Origin: Drosophila persimilis
Lineage: Eukaryota; Arthropoda; Insecta; Diptera; Drosophilidae
Length of the DNA stretch: 64,000 bases
Assembly (NCBI RefSeq): GCF_003286085.1
Contig: NW_020825288.1
Location: forward strand, 14,942,001 to 15,006,000
Reading direction: 5' to 3'
Shown here: positions 10,321 to 22,142 of the stretch, piece after piece
Numbering within the stretch: position 1 is the stretch's first letter
Layout of the letters: every line of letters begins with the position of its first letter
Position numbers and translations under genes: made by a program
Notes under the pieces: generated by a model
What the model saw: the letters and a program-made list of their open reading frames with translations, nothing else
Databases searched by the model: none
Told to the model about the DNA's origin: nothing

Positions 10321-12715
10321 ATCGTTTCATATGTACATTGTGTCTGAAAAGCCTGCTCGGTAGGCTCTCTTTCTCTTTGCCTTTCTTTCCCCCACTTTCA
10401 AAGAATATCTGCGAAGAGTAATATTTCCACTCGAATTCCTGTGGCCCATTCAAGCATCAACGAAATGCTGCCTAGACAGGACGTAACAGGCCAGGACAGG
10501 ACGGCCAGACTTGATTAGTTGTTGGACCCAAGGACAGTATTTGACTGTTTCTTTTGGGGGGGTGGGGGGTTGTGGTGTCTTTTGAGGAATTTGCATTTTT
10601 AATTCACATTTTGTCGGGGTTTTTGCATAATTCGATGTCAACGTGTGTCAACGTGGCAAGTTCTGTTGCTGTTCTTGCCACAGGCCCTGCCATATCCTAT
10701 GCTGTGTATGGGGGGATGGGGGGGGGGGGGGGCTGTTCTTCTATTCTGTTGGCTGTTGGCTGTTGTCTCTGGCTGTGGCACACAAAAGTTTTTACCCCCC
10801 AAAACACGAGAAATTGTCTTGTCAGTTGTCGCATTTGTCGCTGTCTCTGGCTGGAATGGAATTAATATACAATTGCCGGGGCTGAAGGGGCTGAAGGGGC
10901 ATTTAAATAAAATAAACAGCAAACCGAAACTAAACAACGACGAAACAGAAACTTTCTGTCACATTCATAAATATTCATATAAAATTCTACGGTGCCGTTG
11001 TCTGCAACAAAAGTAAGTAGCAGCTGAAGTACGTTTTCCATTTGATTGCCTTCAAAAGTCGGAGTCGGAGTCAGAGTCCTGCTTTTTTTTTTTTGGCGTA
11101 CAGCCCGCGGTGGGTCCTCGATAAAACTCATTAAAGTGGAACTTTCTTCCGAGTGATAAGAGATAATAAACAAAACAGAAATGACAACCAAAGTTGCGTT
11201 GGTTTACAAGTCAGTTCCCCTGCCCCCTACCCCCTGCCCCCTGCCACAAACCCTGCCACATCCCGTTGCCATTTCCATTTCCATTTACCAGTTGTTTCCT
11301 CCACCATTGTTGTTAATGAAGGTGATCTCTATCAAAGTTTTCCTTCAAAAGCTTTGATGATGAGGTGTCCCGTGTCCCGTGTCCGTGGTGTCCTTCGTGG
11401 GGCATGCCACAGCTGCTACAACTAAATTAAAATTTACAGCACTTAAAATGGAAACGTGCCTGTTTTATTAAATCAATTTTTACGGCCAGCAGAGGCGGAA
11501 AATGCCAAATGGAAAATGGAAAATGGGAAATCTTGCTTGTAAAAACTGAATTTTCTCTGCGATGACTGCCTGTTGCCTCCTGTTGTAGTTGTTGTTTTTG
11601 TGAAATAAATTAGACATTTAATGATGACCGCAGGCTGTCTGCTGATTGCTCTGTCTCTCTCTCTCTCCCTCTATCTCTCTCTTTCTCTCGCCGTGCCGCA
11701 TTTCGAAGATGGAAAAGTTGCGCATTTTTATCCGAGATTTATTTAATTTAATTGAAGTTTTATTGCTGCTGCAGCCATCCTGGTGGCAGCCCCTCGACAG
11801 TGGCCTTAAAGAAAAGCTTTAAAGAGTCCCCCACAGTTTTCCACACAGTTTTCCACACAGTTTTCTTGGTATTTGTTTTTTTTTTGCAGATCTAATTGAA
11901 TTAGACAAACATAAAATGCTGTGAGTGCAGTGGCCGAGAGCCAAGGCGATTACTTTCACTTGAGCGCCTTTAAGGCTTTCGACACTCTCAGAGACAGAGA
12001 CAGAGACGGCGACAAAAAGAGGGGGAGGGAGAGGGGGGTTGTAAGCTCTTGGTCAAGAAAAGAACTTTGACGATTTTTGCTAATGAAAATTACAAAAAGA
12101 AAACCAAAACTGAAGCAAAGTGCGTCCCTAATGCACTCCAGAAAATGCAGTCAAATGGCCAGAGAAAAACCCAGAGAAAATCCAGGGAAAAGAAGCAGAG
12201 AAAAGGGGGGAAAGAGGAAGAAAACACATTCTGCATATGAATTTCAATTTGCTGCTGCACATGCCTAAGAGTCCTGTGCCAGGACAACAGCCTCACACAC
12301 GCCCTGCCCTGCCCTATCTCTCTCTCTCTCTCTCTCTGTTGCTCTGTTGCTCTGTCGCTCTGTCGCTGATGTCTGTGTCAACAAATTGCAGCCAGTCAAC
12401 AACCTTTTTGCCAAGTTTAAGGTAATAAGTTGCGCACAAAACACACACCCAAGAAAGCGGCAAAGGGGGGAGGTGGAGGGGGAGGGGGAGGGGGCACAAA
12501 ACAGGACACATTGTCTACACTTTGAAAAGAAAACGGAAGAAAATTAAGAAAAGAAGCAGCAAAGTAATCCCAAAGAGAGTATAAGAATAAAGTAAAAGGA
12601 AAGGAAAGGAAAAACTTATCTGGCAAACTGTGGAAATTATTCGATAAACTGAGAAAAAAGCTGCTTTTCCCAGAGTGGCTTAGCAGCAGTTAAGGGTGGC
12701 TTACAAGGTCCCTGA

Positions 12716-12720
<5 letters not shown>
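10320..12720. other. Non-coding stretch
   Basis: Contains a G-rich run (10711-10732), a pyrimidine microsatellite (11654-11690), CT repeats at 12317-12338 and GGGGAGG repeats at 12467-12492. No gene supported. Confidence 0.55.
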
Positions 12721-12750
<30 letters not shown>

Positions 12751-13330
12751 AGTTATAGAGAGCGATGGAGATAAGAAATCAACTAGAAAATGTTTTTCTC
12801 TCCCAGTGTGGCTTAGCTTAGCTCCTGATGGAGTGAGAGAGTAAGAGAGATATACGTAAGGAAAATCCGCTAGAACAAGTCTTTCTCTCTCAGTGTGGCT
12901 TAGCAGTGCAGGCTTAGCGGCAGTACAAAGCCCCTGGTGTAGTGAGACAGGGGGAGAGAGTAACAGAGAGGGAGAGAGAGAGAGAGATTAAGTTATAGAG
13001 AGCGATGGAGATAAGAAATCAACTAGAAAATGTTTTTCTCTCCCAGTGTGGCTAAGCTTAGCTCCTGATGGAGTGAGAGAGTAAGAGAGAGTGAAAAAAG
13101 GATTGAGAGAGAGAGAGATATACGTAAGGAAAATCCGCTAGAACAAGTCTTTCTCTCCCAGTGTGGCTTAGCAAGACAGGCTTGGAAGCACTGCAATACC
13201 CCCAATGGAGTGAGAGAGCAAGAGCGAGAGATATTGATAGAGATAAATGTTGTAGAAATCTGTTTCTATGCCTATATTTCTCTCCCAGTGTGTCTCAGCG
13301 TGTACAGGGTGCCCCCAATAACCCTGAAGG
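12720..13330 (-). repeat. GA-rich array carrying six inverted CTAAGCC motif copies and a 240-bp duplication
   Basis: The motif (CCCAGTGTGGCTTAGC on the plus strand) appears near 12669, 12799, 12885, 13039, 13153 and 13279, interleaved with (GA)n. Sequence from 12747 reappears at 12987, an offset of exactly 240 bp, and stays nearly identical until about 13080, where the second copy gains a short GTGAAAAAAGG-GA insertion. The high identity points to a recent tandem duplication inside an older array. Confidence 0.85.
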
Positions 13331-15100
13331 CGAGGGAGAGACTATAGAAAAGAATGGAGAGATGAATCGAACCTGTTAGAACGCTTTTTCGAATCCATCT
13401 CAAGGCATTCTTCGACTTTCAATGCCACTCTTGGCCCCCGCAAATCTTGTGTAAGCCATCAATTTCTTTCAGTGTCTCAGGGAGTCACCCTGCAAACTAT
13501 TCAGCCTGGCTCTGGGCTCTTCAGCACACACTGGCACTCCAGGCAGGTACACAGGATTGTCACTGTCCCACCTTATCCTGATGTCTGGAGGCCAAGAGGA
13601 AGAGTGCCTGAGACACACATCTTTAATGATTCCGGGGCGTTCTCTTTAATTATGTTTGGCTCTCTCTCTCTCTCTCTCTCTGACTGACTGACTGCGGGAA
13701 AATGTCTGACTGCAAATCATATTAAAAGTTTTCTTCTTTTTTTTTCTATATTTTCTGCCCAGAGACAAAGGAGCAACGGAATGGGGGGGGGGGGAGGTAT
13801 GGGGGTCCAAGGAATTAAGAAACTTTGTGCGCCGCAAAATGAACTGTGGAGAGTGTGACCGAGCGCTGTTTCTCTCCCTCTCCCTCTCCCTCTCTCGCTG
13901 TCGCTGTTTTCTCCCCTCGTCGAGAGCCAGACGACGACTGGAGTCTGTGGCATTATTGGCAGGGGTAACGGGAGACACCATCTAATTATTATGCTATATG
14001 CGTGCGGAGTCCCAAAACAAATGCACAGACGGGACTGCGAAAGGACAGCATGAGCGAGAGAGAGAGAAAGAGATGGGCATAACAATAAGTCGAGGAAAAG
14101 GAACCCCAGAGGACAACTGGGACTTGGACTTGAGTCCCGAGTCCTGATGGTTCTTTTTGGCCATTGTTGTGGCTCTCTCTCTGTCTTGGTATTCCCTTGC
14201 CACGCATTTTCGATTTCAATACAAATACAGAAATGGCCCGAAGAAAGCTGGAAATTGGCAGAATGGCAGCCGCAGAAACAGGAAAAACTTTTCCTTTCAG
14301 GCCAGCACTTAAAAGCCACAAGAAGTGGCAAGAGATGGCCAACAGAATGCAATTAAGTCCCGCAGTTCGGGGGGTGGTGGTGGGGGGTTGGGGGGTGCGG
14401 TGAAAATCTCAGTTGGCCAAAAGCTCACTCCTGCCGCAACAATTTTCATGCGTTTGGCCCAGACTCTCGGGAGTCTCAATAAAAATTGCAAAAAGGACTT
14501 GAGTTAATACCACACACAGAACAAAAGGGAAACAGAGAGAGAGAGACGGAGAGAGAATGAGAAAGAGAGAGAGAGGAGAAAGAGGGAGAGAGAGAGAGAG
14601 AGAGCTATATATCCCTCTAACTGCATTCTGCAGCATCCAAAAGGTATTAAAAAAAACCGCCGGGAATGAGTAAAAAAAATTATTATTTCACATTTAGCAC
14701 GTAACGCACATAAATCCTTTTAAATAAACGTTTGGCACGTTTTTTGTAATATTTTTTCCTTCCTCTTTGTGGAAGCCCGCACTGCGAAGCGATGCCGTCC
14801 ACGTCCTGCTTTCTTGGTCCTGCCAGTCGTCCTTGCCGTCCAGGTAGCTGGAGGTAGACACTTAAGCCTTATCCTTTTGCAGCAACTCAGACTGAGCTGC
14901 GTGCTTTTTTAATTTCTTTCCTCTACTTTCAGAATGAAGAGCCGCAGGAAAAAAAAAATTCAAAGAAAAGTAAAGTAAAGTGAAGAGGGCAGTGCCAATG
15001 GGAAACGAAGAATTAAATACCCTGGAGGACGCACTAAAACTATTTTTGGAAAAGAATTGTATCCTCCGGGCAAAATCTGAGGTCACAAAATCACTTCCCC
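13330..15100. other. Non-coding, microsatellite-rich
   Basis: CT runs near 13661-13682 and 13865-13895, a G11 run near 13783-13793, GA-rich sequence at 14530-14606. At 15012-15075 a short sequence resembles 38763-38820 (see findings). The longest frame here (minus strand, 13717-14352) is a run-through of simple sequence. Confidence 0.55.
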
Positions 15101-15139
15101 GAAGTTGCATGCTCGTGCATGTTCGTTTTTGTTCCCACG

Positions 15140-15500
15140 GAACGATCGCGTTCGTTCATGCAGCGAGAGAGAGAGCAAGCGCCTTCGTTCCAACAGAAAG
15201 AGGAACGCATTGCGTCAGACAGAGAGAGAGTGGATCGAAGGCGTTGGTTTACGCAGAGAGAGTGGATCAAAAGCGTTGCTTGAGACAGAGAGCGTGGATC
15301 GAAGGCGTTCGTTCATACAGAGAGACTGGATGGAACGCTTTGCTTGCGACAGGGAGAGTGGATCGAAGGCGTTCGAAGCTGTGATAGAGCGCGAGAGCTT
15401 TGGCGCAGATTGGATCGAACGTTTGATGGATCGAAAAGACTGTTTGCCATCGAACTTGTGGAATCATACGATGCGCTCGTAGATCGGTTGGCCCGAACCA
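15140..15500 (+). repeat. 32-bp minisatellite, copy 1, with shared 3' flank
   Basis: TGGATCGAAGGCGTT-type units start at 15231, 15263, 15295, 15327 and 15359: exactly 32 bp apart. More degenerate units precede them back to about 15165. The array is followed by GAAGCTGTGATAGAGCGC (15375) and GCTTTGGCGCAGA, then TGCCATCGAACTTGT. The same order, with the same 32-bp phase, is found at 17.6-17.9 kb on the same strand. Confidence 0.88.
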
Positions 15501-17610
15501 ACTTCCACAAATTTCCCTATGTGCCTGTTCCATCACCAAAAAACACCCATAATGCCACACCAGAGGGTAGCAAATTACTTAAAACAGCAGCAGCATGTAG
15601 CAGTAGCCGTGGCAGGAGCCAGTAGTAAGCAGGGGGACAACGAGCAAGGATTATGGCATCATTCACCATGGCGCATGCAAATGGGCATTGAAATTAATCA
15701 CGCTGAGCGCCAAGCAGTTGACAGTAACTAAAGGACAGGCACAGGAAGGACTGGAAGGATACCAGAGAGAGAGAGAGAGAGAGTGTGGCCATCTGCAAGT
15801 TACTTTTTAATTGATCGGATTCGCGGCTCTTGGCAGCGACGACTACACCTCAAGATCCCGCCTTGGCAGCAGCTCCCAACATCCTTCTGGCATCTGCGAC
15901 TTCCTGCTCCTGCTTTTGGCCACTAATTGCAGACACTTTGGGCCGGAAGTGGAACGGGGAACTTAACCGAAAATGGAAACCAAAGTTGGGCTGTATACGA
16001 TTCATAATCAAGGCAAAAGGAAATGCAAATGATATGCAAGACACTTGCAAAAGTTATCTTTCTGCATTGCAGATGGCGAGTCCTTGGACCAAGGCCCACA
16101 CTAACGACTGACACGTGAGAAGTTTTTAACACGTACACGTACACGGCACACAAATTTACGAGTCCTGCTTCGCATTTTCGCTTGTGATTTATTTTCGTTT
16201 TTACTGGAAAGAAGTATGAATTTTCCTTCAAGCTTTAATTCTGTCTCTCTGTCTCTGTCTGTCCCTGTCTGAAGGTGCCACAACGTAGCACGCGATAAGG
16301 CCGCAGCACACTTGAAACCGGCAACCGCAAAATGTTGCGGGTGTGGGTGTGGACCGGGCAAAAAGAAAATAAAACTGAAGAACGAAAGGAAATGCAAAAA
16401 ATGACACGGAATCGTTAAGCGACTTCGACTTGAACTCTGCCTCCGCCTGACACTTGCAACAGTCCTCACCCCCCCTCCCCCCCCACATTTTTCCGTGGAC
16501 TAACAAGCGTGCCCAGGCAACGGAAATACTTGGGGGGAGGTCCTGGCAGACCCCAGTCCTGGACCTGCCAAGTGTTTGGCGGCGATAAGCAAAACCAAGC
16601 CACGCCTCAAGCCCTCGAGCGGCGACTGTACTTGAAACGATATGCAAATGTTGCATGTGGCAACGGCAACGGCAACGGGCAACCCTTTTTAGCTGTTTTG
16701 TTCCCCTCCAAAGAAAACAAAAAAAAAAAAGCAAAAAATTGTTATCGATAGATTGTTTAGAGGGCAATCGATGACAGCGATATGACAGGGATCGGATCAC
16801 AAAAGGCTGCATTCTCATGCCCTGCAGGATTATGGCCAGAACCCAGAGAGAGGTAGAGTGAGAGAGAGAGAGAGAGAGATATGTGGGATATAGGGTTGGA
16901 AAATGTTCAATTCTGCGGGTAATTTGTATTTTTTTGGTGGTGGGGGTGTTGGATTTTTGCCTTGTCACTACGTTCAGCGTCCGCAAAATATTCCCACGGG
17001 ACACAAAGGCAACCCTGGCCCAGCGTATGTGTCACCGACTCCCTCTACACCCCCTCCTGCTGGTTTTTCTGCGGTTGAATTTAAATTGTCTGCCCCAAAG
17101 AGACAGAGAGAAACACAGTGGGAGACACACGCAGGGGGGGGGGATGTACTCACATGCACCTACAAAAAAAGGGGGATCCTACCCCACGCGCCTCAAAAAA
17201 ATTGTCATATGAAAAATGCATAATAAATGAGCTTGATTGGCGGTCCAAAAGGGGGGTTGGGGGTGGTAGATGGGCGTGTCTGTGGCGTGTACCCGACGAA
17301 TACGCCTTAAAGGTTTCTACATATAGTTTTGGGGGATATTTCGCCGCCGCTTCACAGTCGCTGATTGATTTTTGTCCCCCAGTTTTTATGATTTTTTTTT
17401 TTTTGTTTGGTATCGTGAAGGCGTTTAGTCATCAAGTGGGCGTGGTTCAAGCACGAAATTGAGTAGTTTTTCGTGGGTCGAAGGCAGAGAAAAACAAACA
17501 AAGTTTTTGAAACAGAAAAAGCCGAAGAATACAACAAAAAATAGAATTAAAAAAAACAAGAAAAAGGGTTTTATTTTTAGGGAAAACAAACGGTCAAAAA
17601 GGGATTGAGG
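15500..17610. other. Non-coding stretch
   Basis: GA run at 15763-15782 and 16858-16880, pyrimidine-rich GTCTCTGTCT repeats at 16243-16270, CGGCAA repeats at 16661-16681. The long minus frame 16228-17004 starts and ends in low-complexity sequence and has no recognisable domain. Confidence 0.55.
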
Positions 17611-17945
17611 CAGGTTCGAACTGCAACGGAATGATCCATTGGTTGAGACAGAGAGAGTGGATCGAAAGCCCTGCTTGAGACAAAGAGAGTGGATGGAACG
17701 CGTTGGTACAGGCAGAGAGAGTGGATCGAACGCATCTCTTTAGACAGAAAGAGTGAATGGAACGCGTTGCCTAAGACAGAGAGAGTGGATCGAGCGCTTT
17801 GGTTCGGACTGAAGCTGTGATAGAACGCCTACGCTTTGGCGCAGACAGGATTGAACATGCTTTATTTTGCCATCAAACTTGTTCGTTTTCGCCAGAGAAA
17901 GAGACACCGAGAGAGTGAGATAGAGCTTATGCAAATCGGTTGCAG
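17610..17945 (+). repeat. 32-bp minisatellite, copy 2, with shared 3' flank
   Basis: Unit anchors TGGAT/TGAAT at 17658, 17690, 17722, 17754 and 17786, again exactly 32 bp apart, preceded by one weaker unit. It is followed by GAAGCTGTGATAGAACGC (17811), GCTTTGGCGCAGA and TGCCATCAAACTTGT, matching copy 1 in order. Individual units differ by perhaps a quarter of their bases but show no indels in the five-unit core. Confidence 0.88.
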
Positions 17946-18690
17946 GTAAACACATGGAAATGTTTGTTAAGCACCGGAAACATTTCCGCACAGGATATTA
18001 AATATTTAATGCGTTTCTAATTGTGCGGGAGGCACACACCCACACAAACACACGCACACAGTCTCGACACATGTCCTCTGGTCACAAAATATATTATGTA
18101 TATCTAACAGGCTTTCGATGGGCATAAACATGGCCCCAAAATTATGCACAATATTTATTGCAACGAGCGGGAAATGATTTATTGTTTAACCGAAAATATG
18201 CTCTCCCCCACGCTCTCTCTTTCTGTCCATTGCTGTCTCTCTTTCTCTAAATTATGCTAAGTGCTTTAGCAGCAGTTTTTGGCAAACCGAAAACAAAAAA
18301 ACAAAAACAAATGTTAATGCATTAAATTGCATTTAAAACTAATTAAAATTGTATACAAGCACTTATGCTAACATTATTCATTATTATTGTTATACGAACT
18401 GTAGTGGTGGTGGTTGTTGCTGTTGTTTGCAGTGTTTTGTGGCTGCTGCTAAAAAGTGTGGGCTAATGAGCTTACCTGCAATTAGAAGAACAAATACATG
18501 CAAAAATTTAATCAGTTTGTTGAGTGGAAAGGGTATTTGCAGTTCATTAGAGGCAAAACAGTCACGAAGGGTCTTTCGTTTAGTCATTTATGCAGTCATA
18601 ATTTATTCATGTATTTATTTGTTTATTTCAAATCGAAACCGAAAAATCAACTTATTTTAAATGCCCTTTTTGCAAGCCAGCCGATTAGCA
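17945..18690. other. Non-coding stretch
   Basis: CACACA sequence near 18026-18058 and AT-rich, unique-looking sequence from 18100 to 18690. Nothing gene-like seen. Confidence 0.5.
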
Positions 18691-18840
18691 CCCAAAGCTT
18701 TGCGCCTAGCTAAGCTTTCTCTGCAAGCTCGCTCTTCGCTAGCTCACCTTTGCGTCTGAATACGCAGCGTCTGCCGAGCGAAGCTGCGCTTGGCGATCGG
18801 AGCGGCCGTCGGCAAGCGACAATAAAAACACTTTGACTCT
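18690..18840 (-). promoter_or_regulatory. Possible 5'UTR-like island with minus-strand splice donor
   Basis: A GC-richer island with GCGAAGC/GAGCG composition. On the minus strand it reads ...CAGACGCAAAG followed by GTGAGC, a good splice donor, near 18750. It resembles the islands at 3.7-4.3 and 36.7 kb in composition. No initiator or open frame could be tied to it. Confidence 0.2.
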
Positions 18841-19039
18841 CTCTCTCTCTCTCTGATATTTGCTGCTGCTATTCACTACACACTCCATTTCCAGGCCACT
18901 CAATCATTTATGGAACTCTTTTTGCAGCAACAAAGGACAACACCCAGGTATGCTTCATCTTTTCACCGATTGAACCCTTTTTTATCCCCGTACGTGTTCC
19001 AAAACAAACGCAATCCATTGGGGAGCCATCGGTCTTCCT

Positions 19040-19081
<42 letters not shown>

Positions 19082-20560
19082 TAACACTCCTCAGAAATGT
19101 GGAAAATGGAAAAACGAGGGGGGGGACTAGCGCGCTTGCCCCGCCAATTACAATGACAATGAATAATTATTCAAGACCAAAGACCAAATCACGGAAAAAG
19201 GAATTTTAATGACACCACGAGATGCAGCAGCAGCTGTCCTGTCCCTTCGCTCGATTTTTCCAGGCAGCTGGATGAAAAATTTTAATGAAGATTATCTTTT
19301 GGCGCCTTTGTTGTGGAAATTTTTCTGCTCGGAATTGTGGAATAAATTCGAAATGCAAATGCAAATGCATTTACCATTAACAAAAGGCATTAATTACTTT
19401 TTAGTCCTGGCAGCAGGAGCAGCATCAATTGACTGACAAAATGCTTCTATTCCAGGATGCCAGGGTGGCTGCGTGTCCCATTTAATTGGCAGCAATTTTA
19501 TCCGCACATATGCGAAAATTAGTGTGACAATTGTACGGCCATGGGACTCGGCGTTAATGATAATGATGATGATGGCCACGATACTGCATTACAGCACACG
19601 TTTCAGGCAGATGTACAAAAGACCCAATCCCAGTCCAAAATCCCAAATCCAAAATCGAAATCCAAAGCCCAATTTTGGGCCATTAGGTGGGCGACGACAG
19701 CCGCTGGGCTGCCACTCCAAATGGCACATCGACATTATATCAATTACTCAACAGGACAGAGGACACAGGACAACACTCTGCCATCATTCAGCACCCTCTT
19801 GCAACCACCACCACCTAGTACGAGGGGCACCCACACCCCCACCCCTACCCCTACCCCCATCAGCACCGCCACCGTTGCCCGTGTGTGTCCTGCGCTCGAT
19901 CTGTGTTCGATGATGCACTGAAATTGAGCATTGCAATTGATGAAATAATTTGCTGCACTGACATTTTTGGTTGCCATTGATACCCAATACCGACTCGACA
20001 GTGGGGCGCCACGCCCCCCCCCCCCCCCCACACCTACCCTTACGTAGCACAGCTGCCACTGATGCCGCTGTTGCATCAATGATTTGATTTGATTTCCTTA
20101 GATAATTGCTCAAACTGAAACATGTGCGAGAATTTTGGGCTATTTGTTAGTCCCAAGAGGGTGATATTTGATGCAGGGAGGATGGGCATGGGGATGGGGA
20201 TGGGCCAACCACTAGGAATTAATCAGAGCGGAATATCAAATTGAGCAACGTATGTACATAACTTCATTCGAATGCAGGACCCCAGGAGAGGCATTCGCCA
20301 GCACCGCCAAGTGTTGAAATGAAGAAACCATTTCTGGACATTATTGGATAGTTGATTGATGGACTGTTGATTGGATGAGCAGATTCGAATGTAGGAAATC
20401 GGCAAAGCGGATCATTGTTAGAGGCCCAGAGGGAGAAACTACGTCTCTGTTGGCTGTTTGAACAACAGGCTTTTAAATAATATTTATGCTGAATCAATGA
20501 GCAGACATTTATGATGCCTACCAAGACCGAGTTTCAATATATGTGGGATTTGGTAGGAAG
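18840..20560. other. Non-coding, includes a C38 homopolymer
   Basis: CT run at 18838-18854; C38 at 19041-19078; CCCACCCCTACC repeats near 19829-19858; C run at about 20016-20029. Frames covering 19.5-20.1 kb on both strands are built on these repeats. Confidence 0.55.
19041..19078. repeat. Poly-C run (38 bases)
   Basis: Longest homopolymer in the window. Confidence 0.9.
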
Positions 20561-20564
20561 CCAC

Positions 20565-20772
20565 AGAGAGTAACAGAGTCTATAGAGATCAAAGAGTAAG
20601 TAACAGGGCAAGGAACAGAGCAAGGAACAAAGCAACTAACAGAGCAAGTAACAGAAACAGTAACAGACCAATTAACAGAAACAGTAAGAGACCAATTAAC
20701 AGAGCAAGTAACGGAGCAACTAACAGAGCAAGTAACAGAGCAAGTAACAGAGCAAGTAACAGAGAGATACTA
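20565..20772 (+). repeat. 12-bp minisatellite (AACAGAGCAAGT)
   Basis: About 16 degenerate units of AACAGAGCAAGT / AACAGA(A)CAGT in direct order. Last units (20710-20765) are nearly identical, so homogenisation is strongest at the right end. Confidence 0.85.
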
Positions 20773-20835
20773 GAACCGGCCGTCGAACAAAGAGAGGAGA
20801 GAACCCAGGCTCAACGATCGGTGAGCGAATATCAC

Positions 20836-22080
20836 GAGCGTAATTATTGTAATTAATTAATTAAAAAATTAAAGTTAAATCAGAGCGACCCTTGTAATCG
20901 CAGCCAATATTACATAAAATAATAAATTAAATAATAATAATAGTAAAATCTTATATAAATATAATAAAATCTAGCGTACTATAGAAAATTTTGAATATCA
21001 GAATTCCTTGGTGACACGCTATTAAAAATTTTTTTTTTAAATTTTTTTTGAATTATCTTAAATTTTCCTTTGACTGTTTTTTTTACCTTTAGGGTATTAG
21101 TGATATTAAAAATATTAAAAAATAACTCTGGAGTTCCTTCTACACTATTTAAAACTCCAATAAAAAGGGAAATACAAATTACAATCCTGATTATAAAAAA
21201 CTTTAAAAAAAATTAACAGACTGCTTTCTGTATATAAATTTTTTTTTTTTTTAATAATTTTTTATTATTTTTTTTTGTCTTTGGCGCTGTTTTATTATTC
21301 GAGTTTGTCATAAAAATGTTGAAAATAATTTCCGAACATTATTATTTTGTCTCCCTTGCTTTTGGCAGGTTTTTTTAGCAGCGCCTTCGGACATTTTACA
21401 TATTTTTTACAAAAGATAAATAAATATAAAAAAGTGTTTGGTGTTACATTTTTCTGTGTCTGTTTGGCCTTTGCCACTTTGTTGGGGGCTGTCCAACGTG
21501 TTTTTTATGTGTCAAAGTGTAAGTCGTCTTTCGTCTGTCGCGAATTGTTTCGAATAAATATAAAAAATATTTGTTCGTCTTGAAAAATAAAGGTTTTTTT
21601 TTGGTTTGCCAATTTTATATCTTTTTTTAAGTAGTTTAATTGTGTCTAATTTTTTTACGATTCTATAATTTTATTAATTTTTTTTTAGATTTTCTTTTTT
21701 TAAAACTTTTTTTTTGGGTTTTTTTGATTTTTTTTTAAAACCTTTTTTTTTACATTTAAATTTTTAAAATTTTGATTTAAAATTTTTTTTTATTTTTTAA
21801 TTTTTTTTTTACCTTTTTTGAAGTGGGCTTTTTGGGCTACGATTTTTTTTTTAGTTATTTTGTTTTCGGAATTTCCCAAATAATAATCCGGCAAACAAGT
21901 TTTTGTGACCGATCTGTCATTTATGGTTTTTGTTTTAACCGGGGGCTCGAAGCTGGGAAATTTCCTATCAAATGCAACGTTAAATTTCAATCATTTTTTT
22001 TTTTTTAAGGGTTAAATGCTTTAAGCAATTATTCCGAAATCATGAAAAAAAAAATTAACTTTACAATAGAGAAATTTTTT
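20836..22080. repeat. AT-rich, poly-T rich block downstream of the poly(A) polymerase gene
   Basis: Low-complexity AT DNA with many T8-T12 runs. Its right end overlaps what should be the 3'UTR of the minus-strand gene; an AATAAA on the minus strand lies at 21794-21789, about 350 bp past the stop codon, and is a candidate cleavage signal. Confidence 0.6.
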
Positions 22081-22142
22081 TCCGCCCTCGAAAGGACTTG
22101 GTCCTGGAGGGTTTTTCTGTCTATTTTATAGAGAGGTCAAAG

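Noticed and set aside
13717-14352. 211-codon minus-strand frame
   Set aside because: Low-complexity Ser/Leu/Pro from CT and GA repeats.
16228-17004. 258-codon minus-strand open frame
   Set aside because: Translation is rich in Arg/Cys/Ser runs from GTCTCT and CGGCAA repeats, shows no domain, and overlaps frames on the other strand of equal quality.
17600-17660. GGTTCGAACTGC resembling a tRNA B box
   Set aside because: No A box at the right distance, no acceptor stem, and it lies at the edge of the 32-bp array. Similar GGTTCGAA hits at 41.4 and 42.3 kb fail the same way.
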